Assembly: GCF_025398275.1 (NCBI RefSeq)
Contig: NZ_JAODOR010000003.1
Span: 159,054 to 223,053 of the forward strand
Source: Microbacterium memoriense
GTDB lineage: Bacteria > Actinomycetota > Actinomycetes > Actinomycetales > Microbacteriaceae
DNA length: 64,000 nucleotides
Direction of reading: 5' to 3'
The stretch's first letter is position 1. The number at the start of each line of letters is the position of its first letter. The translations under genes were made by a program, and so were the position numbers. Below, one piece after another: positions 42,669 to 52,616 of the stretch. Below the pieces are notes generated by a model. It had not been told where the DNA came from. It worked only from the letters and a program-made list of their open reading frames with translations, and ran no database searches.

Positions 42669-45398
42669 TCAGCTCTCTCCGCCGGCGTTTCCGGTCGTTC
42701 CGGCCGTCACGTCGTGCAGGCGGTACTTCTCGATCGCCTGCGCCGAGAGTGCCCGGTCCACGAGGCCGTCATCCGCGAGCGCCTGGAGCGTGCGGACGAC
42801 GATCGAGGGCCCGTCGATCTTGAAGAACCGGCGAGCCGCCGCACGCGTGTCGGAGAAGCCGAATCCGTCCGCGCCGAGCGTCGAGAAGCGGCGCGGCATC
42901 CAGGGGCGGATCTGATCCTGGACAGCGTGCATCGAGTCGCTGACCGCGATGATCGGGCCGTCCGTTCCCTGCAGCTTCTCGGTGACATACGCGGTCTGCG
43001 GGTCCTCGAGCGGGTGGAGGAAGTTGTGCTCGTCGGCGCGGAGCCCGTCGCGGCGCAGCTCGGTCCAGCTCGTGACCGACCAGACGTCGGACACGATGCC
43101 CCAGTCGTCCTTCAGCAGCTGCTGTGCCTCGAGCGCCCACGGCACCCCGACACCAGATGCGAGCAGCTGAGCACGGTGGCCCTCGCCCTCGCCCGCGGCG
43201 ACACGGTGCAGACCCCGCACGATGCCTTCGGCATCCACATTCTCCGGCTCGGCCGGCTGCACGATCGGCTCGTTGTAGAGCGTGATGTAGTACATGACGT
43301 TCGGGTCGGGGTGATTGCCGCCGTACATCCGCTCGATACCCGCGCGGACGATGTGGGCGATCTCGTAGCCGTAGGCCGGGTCATACGACACCGTGGCGGG
43401 GTTGGTCGAGGCCAGCAGGTGCGAGTGACCATCGGCGTGCTGCAGGCCTTCGCCGGTCAGCGTCGTGCGACCCGCCGTGGCGCCCATGATGAACCCACGG
43501 GCCATTTGGTCACCGGCAGCCCACTGGGCGTCGCCGGTGCGCTGGAAGCCGAACATCGAATAGAAGATGTAGACCGGGATCAGCGGCTCGCCGTGCGTCG
43601 AGTACGACGTGCCGATGTTGGTGAACGCCGCGACGGCGCCCGCCTCGTTGATGCCGACGTGGATGATCTGGCCCTGCGGGCTCTCCTTGTAGGCCAGGAG
43701 CAGTTCGCGGTCGACGGACGTGTAGTTCTGTCCGTTCGGGTTGTAGATCTTGGCGGTGGGGAAGAACGCATCCAGGCCGAACGTCCGCGCCTCGTCCGGA
43801 ATGATCGGAACGATCCGGTGACCGAAGTCCTTCGCGCGCAGCAGGTCCTTCAGGAGGCGGACGAACGCCATCGTCGTGGCGATCTCCTGCGTGCCCGAGC
43901 CCTTCTTCGGCATCGCGTAGGCGCTGTCATCGGGCAGGGTGATCGGCACGTGGTGCGTACGACGCTCGGGCAGGAAACCGCCGAGCGCACGCCGCTTCTC
44001 GAGCATGTACTGGATCGTCTCGTCCTCCATGCCCGGGTGGTAATACGGCGGGGCGTAGGGGTTCTCTTCGAGCTGCGCATCGGTGATCGGGATGCGCATC
44101 GAGTCGCGGAAGTGCTTGAGGTCCTCGAGGGTCATCTTCTTCATCTGGTGAGTCGCGTTGCGACCCTCGAAGTGGTGACCGAGGCCGTAGCCCTTGATCG
44201 TCTTGGCGAGGATGACCGTGGGCTGACCCTTGTGCTCCGACGCTGCCTTGTAGGCGGCGTAGAGCTTCTGGTAGTCCAGTCCGCCGCGGCGGAGCTTGCC
44301 CCAGATGTCCTCGTCCGACCAGTCGGAGACCATCGCCGCGGTCCGCTCGTCCCGCGCGAAGAAGTGATCGCGGATGAACTTGCCGTCCTCGGCGCGATAC
44401 GTCTGGAAATCGCCGTCCGGCGTCGTGTTCATGAGGTGCACGAGCGCGCCGGAGGGGTCCGCCTGGAGCAGCTCGTCCCAGCCACGTCCCCAGACGACCT
44501 TGATGACATTCCATCCGGCTCCGCGGAAGTAGCTCTCGAGCTCCTGGATGATCTTGCCGTTACCGCGCACCGGACCGTCGAGTCGCTGCAGGTTCGCGTT
44601 GACGACGAAAGTCAGGTTGTCGAGGCCCTCGTTGGCGGCGACCTGCAACTGTCCGCGGCTCTCGACCTCGTCCATCTCGCCGTCGCCCAAGAACGCCCAC
44701 ACGTGGGAGTCGGACGCATCTTTGATGCCGCGGTTCGTGAGGTACTTGTTCGTCATCGCCTGGTAGATGGCGTTGATCGGGCCGAGTCCCATCGACACCG
44801 TCGGGAACTGCCAGTACTCCGGCATGAGCCGCGGGTGCGGGTAGGAGGGGATGCCGAAGGCACCCTTGGACTTCTCCTGGCGGAATCCGTCGAGCTGGTC
44901 CGCCGAGAGGCGCCCTTCCAGGAACGAGCGGGCGTAGATGCCGGGGGAGGCGTGACCCTGGATGAAGATCTGGTCGCCGCCGCCGGGCGCGTCCAGACCA
45001 CGGAAGAAGTGGTTGAAGCCGACTTCGTACAGCGATGCCGACGACGCGTAGGTCGAGATGTGTCCACCGACGCCGATACCGGGCCGCTGCGCACGGTGCA
45101 CGGTCAGGGCCGCATTCCACCGGATCCACCGGCGGTACCGGCGCTCGAGCTCTTCATCGCCGGGGAACTCAGGCTCATTCTCGGGCGCGATCGTGTTGAT
45201 GTAGTCGGTCGTGGGGACCTGGGGCACGTTCAGCTGAAGCTCGCGCGAGGTCTGCAGGAGGCTGAGCATGATCTCGCGTCCGCGGCCGGCGCCCTTGTTG
45301 TCGACCAGCTGATGCAGGGATTCCTGCCACTCGGAGGTCTCATCGGGATCGCTGTCCTGCGGGCCCTGCGAGTACGGATCCTGATCGTTGACAGTCAC
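42669..45398 (-). CDS. aceE: Pyruvate dehydrogenase E1 component (homodimeric)
   Basis: Thiamine-diphosphate enzyme that decarboxylates pyruvate and acetylates the E2 lipoyl arm. 909 residues from GTG 45398 ([20 protein letters not shown]), preferred because AAAGG is six bases upstream. GTG 45473 would add 25 residues that do not resemble the family. The cofactor motif [15 protein letters not shown], the [12 protein letters not shown] segment and the C-terminal GFGFSDTR are typical of the single-chain E1. It supplies acetyl-CoA for the fab genes next door. -10-like TAGGCT (45494-45489) suggests a leader of about 85 bases. Confidence 0.96.
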   Translation of the reverse strand: MTVNDQDPYSQGPQDSDPDETSEWQESLHQLVDNKGAGRGREIMLSLLQTSRELQLNVPQVPTTDYINTIAPENEPEFPGDEELERRYRRWIRWNAALTVHRAQRPGIGVGGHISTYASSASLYEVGFNHFFRGLDAPGGGDQIFIQGHASPGIYARSFLEGRLSADQLDGFRQEKSKGAFGIPSYPHPRLMPEYWQFPTVSMGLGPINAIYQAMTNKYLTNRGIKDASDSHVWAFLGDGEMDEVESRGQLQVAANEGLDNLTFVVNANLQRLDGPVRGNGKIIQELESYFRGAGWNVIKVVWGRGWDELLQADPSGALVHLMNTTPDGDFQTYRAEDGKFIRDHFFARDERTAAMVSDWSDEDIWGKLRRGGLDYQKLYAAYKAASEHKGQPTVILAKTIKGYGLGHHFEGRNATHQMKKMTLEDLKHFRDSMRIPITDAQLEENPYAPPYYHPGMEDETIQYMLEKRRALGGFLPERRTHHVPITLPDDSAYAMPKKGSGTQEIATTMAFVRLLKDLLRAKDFGHRIVPIIPDEARTFGLDAFFPTAKIYNPNGQNYTSVDRELLLAYKESPQGQIIHVGINEAGAVAAFTNIGTSYSTHGEPLIPVYIFYSMFGFQRTGDAQWAAGDQMARGFIMGATAGRTTLTGEGLQHADGHSHLLASTNPATVSYDPAYGYEIAHIVRAGIERMYGGNHPDPNVMYYITLYNEPIVQPAEPENVDAEGIVRGLHRVAAGEGEGHRAQLLASGVGVPWALEAQQLLKDDWGIVSDVWSVTSWTELRRDGLRADEHNFLHPLEDPQTAYVTEKLQGTDGPIIAVSDSMHAVQDQIRPWMPRRFSTLGADGFGFSDTRAAARRFFKIDGPSIVVRTLQALADDGLVDRALSAQAIEKYRLHDVTAGTTGNAGGES

Positions 45399-45534
45399 GG
45401 GAGACCTTTCGTCGTCTGGCAGATCGTGCCAGGAATGGGCTTCGGATGCGTGGGCGCTTTGTTCAGCGGACACAACACATCCTGGATCAGCCTAGTCATA
45501 TCCGGTTGTCGCCAGGCGACTCCTCCGGCTCTCG

Positions 45535-45540
45535 TAGAAT
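45535..45540 (+). promoter_or_regulatory. -10 box of tRNA-Val
   Basis: TAGAAT, ending ten bases before the tRNA 5' end; no clear -35. Confidence 0.45.
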
Positions 45541-45549
45541 GATCGTGTC

Positions 45550-45623
45550 GGGCCTATAGCTCAGTTGGTTAGAGCACCTCGTTTACACCGAGGGGGTCGG
45601 GAGTTCGAGTCTCTCTGGGCCCA
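45550..45623 (+). tRNA. tRNA-Val (TAC)
   Basis: 74-base cloverleaf. Acceptor GGGCCTA with TGGGCCC, D arm GCTC/GAGC, anticodon stem CCTCG/CGAGG with loop TTTACAC (anticodon TAC at 45584-45586), T arm GGGAG-TTCGAGT-CTCTC. No encoded CCA. It ends four bases before the stop of the convergent gene. Confidence 0.95.
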
Positions 45624-45627
45624 CCCT

Positions 45628-46050
45628 TCAGAACGTGCGCGCGGTGATCGAGAGTCGCGCTGCGAGCGCCGTGATCTCGTCGACGTCGCTCCTCGCGACC
45701 ACGACGAGCGGACAGGCGTCCGATCCCTCGTCGAGATAGAGGGTGCACAGGCCATGCCCCGACAGGATGCCGTCCGCTTCCGCGATCGCGTCGGAGAGAG
45801 CGCCATCGACATCTCCGACCTCGTCGAGGTCGGCCCCCGTGCGAAAGACCCGCGGCAGCTGGGCGAGCGCGTCCGCGAGTTCGACGCCCGAGTCGGACCA
45901 CTCCATATAGGCGAGTGCTCCGGCATCATCCAGCGCGTCGAACAGTGCAGCGCGCACGTCCTCTCCGGCGCCTCCCGACCGCCGGATTGAATCGGCGACC
46001 TCGGAGTCATCCTCGAGCAGCGCGCCGAGGCGCAGCCAGTCCTCGATCAC
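45628..46050 (-). CDS. Small acidic protein, DUF6630-like
   Basis: 140 residues from GTG 46050, which starts one base after the stop of the APC permease. It is acidic with alternating helices, ALAYMEWSDSGVELADALAQLP in the middle and LCTLYLDEGSDACPLVVVARSD near the end, the latter resembling DUF6630 proteins. No membrane segment. The spacing suggests translation coupled to the permease; function unknown. Confidence 0.68.
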   Translation of the reverse strand: MIEDWLRLGALLEDDSEVADSIRRSGGAGEDVRAALFDALDDAGALAYMEWSDSGVELADALAQLPRVFRTGADLDEVGDVDGALSDAIAEADGILSGHGLCTLYLDEGSDACPLVVVARSDVDEITALAARLSITARTF

Positions 46051-46051
46051 G

Positions 46052-47554
46052 TCAGTCCTCGCGCCCGACGACGCGGGGTTCGGCTGGGTTGAGATAGAGC
46101 CCGGCATCCTTCCCCAGGCGCGAATTCCTGTGCGAGTAGGCGAAGTAGATCGCGAACCCGATCGCGAGCCAGATGAGGAAGCGCAGCCAGGTCTCCACCG
46201 TGAGGTTGAGCATCAAGTACGTGCAGATGATGGCCGAGATTCCGGGCAGCCAGGGGTTCAGCGGCACACGGAACCCGCGTGGTAGGTCCGGACGTGTGCG
46301 GCGCAGCACGATCACGCCGACCGAGACCAGGACGAATGCCGACAGCGTTCCGATGTTGACCATTTCTTCGAGGACGCCGATCGGGGTGAACCCGGCGACG
46401 ACGGCGACGATCAGCGTCACGATGATCGAGATGACCCACGGCGTGCGCCAGGTGGGGTGCACCTTCGCCAAACGCTGCGGGAGCAAGCCATCGCGCGACA
46501 TCGCGAAGATGATGCGGGTGGCTCCGATCAGGAGAGTGAGCACGACGGTCGTCAGACCCGCGACCGCGCCCGCCGCGATGACCGTGGCCATCCAGGTCTG
46601 GCCGTGATACGCGAATGCGTTCGCGAGCGCCGCTGCCGGGTCGAGATCGGCGTACGAAACCATCCCCGTCACGACCAGTGCAACCGCGCAGTACAGGATC
46701 GTGCAGATCACGAGCGAGGCGATGATCCCGATCGGGAGGTCCCGCTGGGGGTTCTTCGTCTCTTCTGCGATCGTCGCGACGACGTCGAACCCGATGTAGG
46801 CGAAGAAGACGAGTGCCGCGCCCGCGAAGATCCCGCCGAAACCGAACGCCATGGGCTCCGCGCCGGACAGGAACTGCAGGAGGGGCTGGGTGAGTCCCGT
46901 CGCCGTTTCGCGCGGTGCCACGTCCGGAACGAACGGGACGTAGTTGGCCGGGTTGATGAACTGGATGCCGGCGACGATGACGAACAACACGATGAAGAGC
47001 TTGACGGCCACGAGGACGAGGTTGACGCGCATCGATTCGCGGATGCCGAACGTCATGAGCCCTCCGAGCAGCAACACCAGCACCACGGCCGGCAGATCGA
47101 CGATGCCGCCGTAGCTGATTTCCGGCGGAAGCTCCACCCCCAGCTGGCCGAGGAAGACCCCGAGGTAGGCGCTCCACCCCTGCGCGACGACGCTCGCACC
47201 CAGGAACATCTCAAGGATGAGATCCCAGCCGATGATCCAGGCGAACAGCTCACCGAGCGACGCATAGGAGAACGTGTAGGCCGAGCCCGATACCGGCACC
47301 GTCGAGGCGAACTCGGCGTAACACATCGCCGCGAGCGCACACGCGATGGCGGCGACGATGAAGCTGATGACGATCGCGGGACCGGCGACTTCGTGTGCGG
47401 CGCGACCGGTGAGCGTGAAGATGCCCGCGCCGATCACGACGCCGACACCGAAAACCGTGAGGTCGAGAGCGGAGAGCGACTTCTTCAGCCGGAACTCCGG
47501 CTCTTCCGTGTCGGCGATCGACCGCTCGACGGATTTCGTGCGCATGACGTTCAT
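46052..47554 (-). CDS. APC-family amino acid permease
   Basis: 500 residues with about 12-13 transmembrane helices, of the cationic-amino-acid (YfnA/CAT) type. The first helix has GVGVVIGAGIFTLTG, the substrate-binding turn of the APC fold. VPVSGSAYTFSYASLGELFAWIIGWDL follows, then FFAYIGFDVVATIAEETKNPQRDLPIGI. ATG 47554 has AGAGG six bases upstream. Likely an amino-acid uptake or exchange protein in the cytoplasmic membrane; the exact substrate is not readable. Confidence 0.9.
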   Translation of the reverse strand: MNVMRTKSVERSIADTEEPEFRLKKSLSALDLTVFGVGVVIGAGIFTLTGRAAHEVAGPAIVISFIVAAIACALAAMCYAEFASTVPVSGSAYTFSYASLGELFAWIIGWDLILEMFLGASVVAQGWSAYLGVFLGQLGVELPPEISYGGIVDLPAVVLVLLLGGLMTFGIRESMRVNLVLVAVKLFIVLFVIVAGIQFINPANYVPFVPDVAPRETATGLTQPLLQFLSGAEPMAFGFGGIFAGAALVFFAYIGFDVVATIAEETKNPQRDLPIGIIASLVICTILYCAVALVVTGMVSYADLDPAAALANAFAYHGQTWMATVIAAGAVAGLTTVVLTLLIGATRIIFAMSRDGLLPQRLAKVHPTWRTPWVISIIVTLIVAVVAGFTPIGVLEEMVNIGTLSAFVLVSVGVIVLRRTRPDLPRGFRVPLNPWLPGISAIICTYLMLNLTVETWLRFLIWLAIGFAIYFAYSHRNSRLGKDAGLYLNPAEPRVVGRED

Positions 47555-47660
47555 CAAGGACCTCTCTGGGGTGCAGGGACGCATGTCGCGACAGATCCCA
47601 CATGGTAGCGGCATGCGTCCGCCCAGGGGAGTGGCCCCGTCTGGTGTCTGCCGCACACGG

Positions 47661-47666
47661 TAGGTT
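47661..47666 (+). promoter_or_regulatory. -10 box of the zinc-ribbon gene (leaderless)
   Basis: TAGGTT, six bases, then GTG 47673. Confidence 0.5.
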
Positions 47667-47672
47667 GGAGGT

Positions 47673-48404
47673 GTGAAAGCCAGCCCTTCAGATCAGGCCC
47701 GTCTCCTCGAGCTCGCCGCTCTGGACGCGGGCATCCGGAACGCGGAGCACGCCCGCCGCAACCCCGCGCAGACCGCCCGGGTCAAGGAGTTGCTGGCGCT
47801 GCGGCAGGAGCAGTCGACCGCACTGACCGGGATGCTGGGTGCGCGGGACGACGCGAGAGCGGAACTCGCGCGGATCGAGTCCGATGTCGTTCTCGTGGAT
47901 GCGCGCACCGCGCGCGACGCGGGGCGACTGGCCGCGACGTCGAGCGCGAAGGATGCACAGGGCCTCGAACACGAGATCGCGTCGCTCACCAAGCGCAAGA
48001 GCGACCTCGAAGACGCCGAACTCGAGATCATGGAGCGGCTGGAGGCGGCGGACGCCGCCGTCGCTGCGCAGGAGGAACTCATCGCGGCGACGAACGCCGA
48101 GGGTGCGCGCCTGAGCGCCGAGGGCAAAACGGCCGTCGCCGACGCATCCGCTCGCATCGAGACGGCCACGCGCGATCGGTCCGCCGTTGCCGCCCAGGTG
48201 CCGAGCGAGCTCGTCGCGCTCTATGACCGTCTCGCCGAGCGCGGTGTGGGCGCCGGCGAGTTGCGGCAACGGACCTGTGAAGGATGCCGCATGGTGCTTG
48301 CGGGGACGGACCTGCAGGTGCTCCGGCGGGCAGCGGACGACGATGTGGTGATGTGTCCCGAGTGCGGATGCATCCTCGTGCGCACCGGTGAATCCGGTCT
48401 CTGA
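47673..48404 (+). CDS. Coiled-coil protein with C4 zinc ribbon
   Basis: 243 residues from GTG 47673. Residues about 30-165 are a long coiled coil (RARNPAQTARVKEL-type heptads, LEHEIASLTKRKSDLEDAELEIMERLEAAD). The C-terminus has a zinc ribbon, CEGC then CPECGCILV. Homologues are annotated as zinc-ribbon or nucleic-acid-binding proteins conserved in actinobacteria; some chlamydial relatives bind secretion proteins. A cytoplasmic structural or scaffold role is likely. The polymerase gene follows after 45 bases and may be co-transcribed. Confidence 0.88.
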   Translation: MKASPSDQARLLELAALDAGIRNAEHARRNPAQTARVKELLALRQEQSTALTGMLGARDDARAELARIESDVVLVDARTARDAGRLAATSSAKDAQGLEHEIASLTKRKSDLEDAELEIMERLEAADAAVAAQEELIAATNAEGARLSAEGKTAVADASARIETATRDRSAVAAQVPSELVALYDRLAERGVGAGELRQRTCEGCRMVLAGTDLQVLRRAADDDVVMCPECGCILVRTGESGL

Positions 48405-48449
48405 CCGTTACCCGGCCAAGGCCGGACTCCACGCGAACGAGGCCGGGCG

Positions 48450-50174
48450 ATGACCACGGCCGTGCGTGGGATCCTCGTCGCGCGCGATGGTGACGCCATC
48501 CTCGTTGCCGACGGCGACGAAGGCCCGGTCACCCGCCTGACGACCGCAGAGTGGCACCGCACGGTGCGCGACGCCGCGCCCGGCACCCGGTGGGTCTGGG
48601 ACGATTCGCGGCGCTGGTACCCCGACCTGCTCGCGGCCAGCATCGAGGTGGCCCGGTGCCGCGACCTGCGCCTCTGTCACGTGATTCTGCAAGCGAGCAC
48701 CCGGGTCGCCGATCCTCGCCCGCTCCGGGCGGCAACCGACTGGAATGTCGCGGAAGCGGGCGAGCTCGTTCCGATGCCGGATGCGACCGCGACTCTGTTC
48801 GATGTCGACGTCGATGAGGGTTCTGCTTTTGCCCGCGGAGTGCCGTCCGATCTGGCATCGGTGCGGGCCGAATATGCCCGGCAACAGCGGGCGGTCGCCG
48901 AATCTGCCGAACCCGACCGGCTGAGGCTGCTGTTGGCAGCCGAGTCCGTCGGTGCGCTCCTCGCGATCGAACTCCATGCCGCCGGTGTGCCGTGGAGTCG
49001 CGACGTGCACGAAAGAATCCTCGCCGAGCGACTCGGGACGCGGCCGGCGCACGGCGGATTGCCGTCGCGGGTCGAGGCTCTGGCAGCCGAGGTCCGTGCG
49101 GCTCTCGACGATCCCTCTGCGAGCCTCGATTCGCAGCCGAAGCTCTTGCGGGCGCTCCACCGGGTCGGCGTGATGGCGACGTCGACGAGCAAGTGGGAGC
49201 TCGAGAAGGTCGACCACCCCGTGATCGCGCCGTTGCTGGCGTACAAGAAGCTGACCCGCTTGCTCAGCGCCAACGGATGGGGATGGCTGGAGGAGTGGGC
49301 GCCCGATGGGCGGTTTCGTCCGGTCTACGTGCCGGGCGGCGTGATCACCGGCCGGTGGGCGTCCTCCGGCGGCGGAGCACTTCAGCTCCCCCGGGAACTG
49401 CGACCGGCTGTGCACGCCGACCCGGGGTGGGTGCTGATCGTCGCCGATGTCGCGCAACTCGAACCGCGGGTGCTGGCGGCGATGGCCCGCGACGAGTCGC
49501 TGGCCGCAGCCGCGCGGGGGACAGATCTCTACGAGGGGATCGTCGCCGGTGGGGTCGTGACCTCGCGCCCGGAGGCGAAGATCGCGGTCCTCGGTGCGAT
49601 GTACGGTGCGACCACCGGTGACAGCGGCCGGCTTGTGCCCGCTTTGCGGCGCGCGTATCCGCGGGCGATGGGGCTCGTCGATGATGCCGCCCGCATCGGC
49701 GAGGACGGTGGCATCGTGACGACCTGGCTCGGCCGTTCGACGCCGCCGCCCACGCCGGAGTGGCACGAAGTGCAGTCGGCGGCCGGCGCACCCGAAGCGA
49801 CCGAGGCCGATCGGACCCGCGCGCGCCGGTCGGCGCGAGACCGAGGTCGCTTCACCCGCAATTTCGTCGTCCAGGGCACCGCGGCCGAATGGGCCGCGGC
49901 GTGGCTCGCAGATCTGCGCGCACAGCTCGCCGCGTTGCCGGCGGTGGCCGATGCCGACGCGGCACCGGCATCCGGGAGTATCTTCGGCGTTCGCGCCCAT
50001 CTCGCCTTCTTTCTGCACGACGAGATCATCGTGCACGTGCCGCGTGCACACGCCGAGGCCGCCGCCGATGCGGTGCGTTCCGCCGCCGATCGTGCGACGA
50101 CTCTGCTGTTCGGCACCTTCCCGATCGACTTTCCGCTGGATCTGCGGATCACGGACGACGCGGCGAAGAGCTGA
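48450..50174 (+). CDS. PolA-like DNA polymerase (actinobacterial bifunctional exonuclease/polymerase family)
   Basis: 574 residues. The polymerase half has the family A motifs in compact form: motif A LIVADVAQLEPRVLAAMA near 332, motif B RPEAKIAVLGAMYG, motif C FFLHDEIIVHVP. The N-terminal 200 residues occupy the place of the 3'-5' exonuclease but show no clear DxE/YxxxD motifs, so proofreading is doubtful despite the family name. There is no 5'-3' exonuclease domain. The role of this second PolA-like enzyme in actinobacteria is unclear; repair synthesis is a guess. It converges on the DUF4012 gene with abutting stops (TGATCA). Confidence 0.9.
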   Translation: MTTAVRGILVARDGDAILVADGDEGPVTRLTTAEWHRTVRDAAPGTRWVWDDSRRWYPDLLAASIEVARCRDLRLCHVILQASTRVADPRPLRAATDWNVAEAGELVPMPDATATLFDVDVDEGSAFARGVPSDLASVRAEYARQQRAVAESAEPDRLRLLLAAESVGALLAIELHAAGVPWSRDVHERILAERLGTRPAHGGLPSRVEALAAEVRAALDDPSASLDSQPKLLRALHRVGVMATSTSKWELEKVDHPVIAPLLAYKKLTRLLSANGWGWLEEWAPDGRFRPVYVPGGVITGRWASSGGGALQLPRELRPAVHADPGWVLIVADVAQLEPRVLAAMARDESLAAAARGTDLYEGIVAGGVVTSRPEAKIAVLGAMYGATTGDSGRLVPALRRAYPRAMGLVDDAARIGEDGGIVTTWLGRSTPPPTPEWHEVQSAAGAPEATEADRTRARRSARDRGRFTRNFVVQGTAAEWAAAWLADLRAQLAALPAVADADAAPASGSIFGVRAHLAFFLHDEIIVHVPRAHAEAAADAVRSAADRATTLLFGTFPIDFPLDLRITDDAAKS

Positions 50175-51917
50175 TCAGGCGCACGGCGTCAGTACCGCCG
50201 GTGAGATCTCCGGGGCATTCAACAGGGGCGTCGTCAGAATCTGCGGCAGAGGCGCTCGCGCGTCGGCGGAGACGAATCGGAAATCGACGACGTTGACCTC
50301 GCCGGGGGAAAGATTCACCCGCACGAGACTCGTGGGGAATCCGTTGTCGTCGACGTCGACCGATACTTCCGGTACGCCGTCCTTCTGCACGCCGCCGAAG
50401 AACGTCCCTGGCGGGGCCGCGACCGAGATGCTCGTCCCGATGTCGTTGATCCCGGTGCCGTAGCGACCGTCACCCGTCATGGAGCCGGGCAGATCCGCAT
50501 CCGCCGGAAGCGAGCTGCTCATCGTCACCCGGATGAGAGTGTCGGACCGTCCGTCCGTGCGGCAGGCCGAGACCTCTGACTCGATCGCCAGATGAAGGAA
50601 GGTGTCGAGCTTCCCCCCGGTCGCATCGTTGACGTAGACCGCGAAGCCACCCGGGCCGACCGCTGCGTGGCGGGCAGCGGGACCGGCCAGAGACGTGTCC
50701 GCGATCGCCGAGCGGATGCCCGCATCCGCACTCCACACCGACACGCTTCCGTCGGCGAGCGGTTCGACCAGGGCGCGCGCCCAGGTCAGGGGGTCGGCCT
50801 GCACGGTCGGCAGAGCCGCGATGACGGCCGACGTCACCGACTGGAGGAACGCCGTCTGTCCCTCCGAATCAAGCGTCATGTACGGATCGACCAGCAGTCG
50901 CTGGATGAGATTGTCGGCGTCGAGAGCAGATCCATCGGCGAGCGTGACCGGCCCGGTCACGCTCAGCAACGCCCGCATGACGAGCGGGTCGACCGAGACG
51001 ATCGCATCGGGAGCGGGGTGCCCGAGGGCGGCCCACCACGCCGAGGCGAGACGCGCCGTGAGGTCGAAGTCGGTCGTCAGGGACGCATTCTGGACATACC
51101 TCCCGAGGATGTCGCCGTAGAGAGCCGCCGACGACGGTGCCGTCTCGACGTTCGGCATCGGGACGCCGTCGAAACTCGATGAGTCGGCTTGCGTCACCAG
51201 GCTCACCGAGCCGGCATCGACAGACAGCAGCGCGAACGATCCGGTGATCCCCCCGCCGGTGCGCGCTTCGGCCGAGTTTTGCATCATGACCAGGACGGAG
51301 CGCTCGCCTTCCCACCCCCACAGTTCGGGCAACACGGCCGCTGCGCCGGCCAGTGTCCGCAGGGTCGGCGCCGCGGCGGCGAGCTGGGTGTGAACCTGCC
51401 CCACCGCGTCGGCGATCTTCGGCTCGAGATCACTCGTCTGCACTCCGCCCATCGCGGCCTCGGCGTCGGCGAGTACGTGCGCGGTCGTGGCGAGCTTCGT
51501 GTGCAGGTCGGGGAGCTCGGAGGCGATGTCGGCCCCCGCCGACGCCGCGTCGACGAGGGGGAGAAGCGCCTGGCCGACGGCGGCAGCGTGCACGGCCAGG
51601 GTGCGGACGGCCGCGACGTCGTCGCCGATCCAGGGCAGCGCTTCGGCGACCGGCCACAGGGGATCCGATGCCGCAGCTCCCGCGGCATCGGCGTGTGCGA
51701 CCAGGTCGCGTGCTCCCGCCACCACGGCGGCCGTGTCGCCGGCAGAAGCCCCGTCCACGAGGGCGTGGACCGATCCTTCGAGCCGCGCGAGCTCCACCGC
51801 CGAGACGACAACCCGCGAGGCGACCCAGCCGAACGCGACGGCGAGTCCCACGAGAAGCACGACGCAGGCCGTGATGACGGCGCGCGGCGCCCTGGATCGT
51901 GCGCGAGCCTCAGACAC
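50175..51917 (-). CDS. DUF4012 membrane-anchored protein
   Basis: 580 residues from GTG 51917. One N-terminal transmembrane segment (about 14-34, AVITACVVLLVGLAVAFGWVA) anchors a large outer domain. The DUF4012 core is visible: VLVMMQNSAEARTGGGITGSFALLSVDAGSVSL, then TTDFDLTARLASAWW and SVDPLVMRALLSVTGPV. The family is common in actinobacteria and often lies with polysaccharide or surface-protein genes. Start overlaps the stop of the LPXTG gene by eight bases, so both are made together. Confidence 0.9.
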   Translation of the reverse strand: MSEARARSRAPRAVITACVVLLVGLAVAFGWVASRVVVSAVELARLEGSVHALVDGASAGDTAAVVAGARDLVAHADAAGAAASDPLWPVAEALPWIGDDVAAVRTLAVHAAAVGQALLPLVDAASAGADIASELPDLHTKLATTAHVLADAEAAMGGVQTSDLEPKIADAVGQVHTQLAAAAPTLRTLAGAAAVLPELWGWEGERSVLVMMQNSAEARTGGGITGSFALLSVDAGSVSLVTQADSSSFDGVPMPNVETAPSSAALYGDILGRYVQNASLTTDFDLTARLASAWWAALGHPAPDAIVSVDPLVMRALLSVTGPVTLADGSALDADNLIQRLLVDPYMTLDSEGQTAFLQSVTSAVIAALPTVQADPLTWARALVEPLADGSVSVWSADAGIRSAIADTSLAGPAARHAAVGPGGFAVYVNDATGGKLDTFLHLAIESEVSACRTDGRSDTLIRVTMSSSLPADADLPGSMTGDGRYGTGINDIGTSISVAAPPGTFFGGVQKDGVPEVSVDVDDNGFPTSLVRVNLSPGEVNVVDFRFVSADARAPLPQILTTPLLNAPEISPAVLTPCA

Positions 51918-52593
51918 GGCCGCGGCGGCGCAGCGCGACGGCTGTGATGCCGAGAGCCAGCCCGGCGACACCGATCGCACCGGCCACCAGCAGCGTCTGC
52001 GGGGTGCCACCCGTCGCAGGTAGCCCCGCGGCGCTCAGCTGCGTTCGCGGCCCCGTGGCGCACTGGGGTGTGGCCGGCGGATAGGACACGGCGACGACGA
52101 GCGACGGGTTGACCTCGATGGTCGCCGTGATGTTGCCTCGCGTCCAGGCATAGTTTCCGGTCGTCTCGACCAGTTCGCCACCGCGAGTTTCCCACCCGGG
52201 CCAGCCGGTACCGCGGCCGTCGGCGCCGATCGTCGCGCCGGGCCACAGAATCCGGCCGGAGAGCGTGCCATCGGGTCGGAGTGTGCCGAGCGCGAGGGTG
52301 ACGGTGTTGGACCCATCAGTCAGCACAAGACTGGCCGTGTTCCCGGTCGACCGCGCCTGCGGATCGAGCATCTGCACCCGATACGTCAGCCAGGGCACGT
52401 CCTGCGCGCATGCCGGGACGACCGTCGAACCGGACAGTGACGGCTCGATCGGCTTGTCGGGCGTGTAGTCGGGCGGCGCGGTCGGCGTGGGCTGCGCGCC
52501 CGTCACCTGCTCATCGCTCGCGTACGTCGCCGCCGCTCCACCGAACACCATCGCCCCGACGATGACCGTCACTGCAATCCATCGACCGTTCAT
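51910..52593 (-). CDS. LPXTG cell-wall-anchored surface protein
   Basis: 227 residues from ATG 52593 (GGGGGG just upstream). A signal peptide (about 1-26, ending TYASDE) is followed by a proline-rich segment, a beta-rich domain, and a sorting signal: LPATG at 191-195, a hydrophobic stretch and RRRGRV. Sortase would link it to peptidoglycan. Two cysteines (ACAQD, PQCATG) may pair. It is co-translated with the DUF4012 protein. Its leader contains the 24-base hairpin array. Confidence 0.88.
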   Translation of the reverse strand: MNGRWIAVTVIVGAMVFGGAAATYASDEQVTGAQPTPTAPPDYTPDKPIEPSLSGSTVVPACAQDVPWLTYRVQMLDPQARSTGNTASLVLTDGSNTVTLALGTLRPDGTLSGRILWPGATIGADGRGTGWPGWETRGGELVETTGNYAWTRGNITATIEVNPSLVVAVSYPPATPQCATGPRTQLSAAGLPATGGTPQTLLVAGAIGVAGLALGITAVALRRRGRV

Positions 52594-52616
52594 CAGACCC
52601 CCCAAAAGTCCGACGC

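Noticed and set aside
41091..45542. A very long open frame on the plus strand opposite fabD, fasR and aceE
   Set aside because: It is the reverse-complement shadow of well-identified genes; high GC removes stop codons. No domain or ribosome site.
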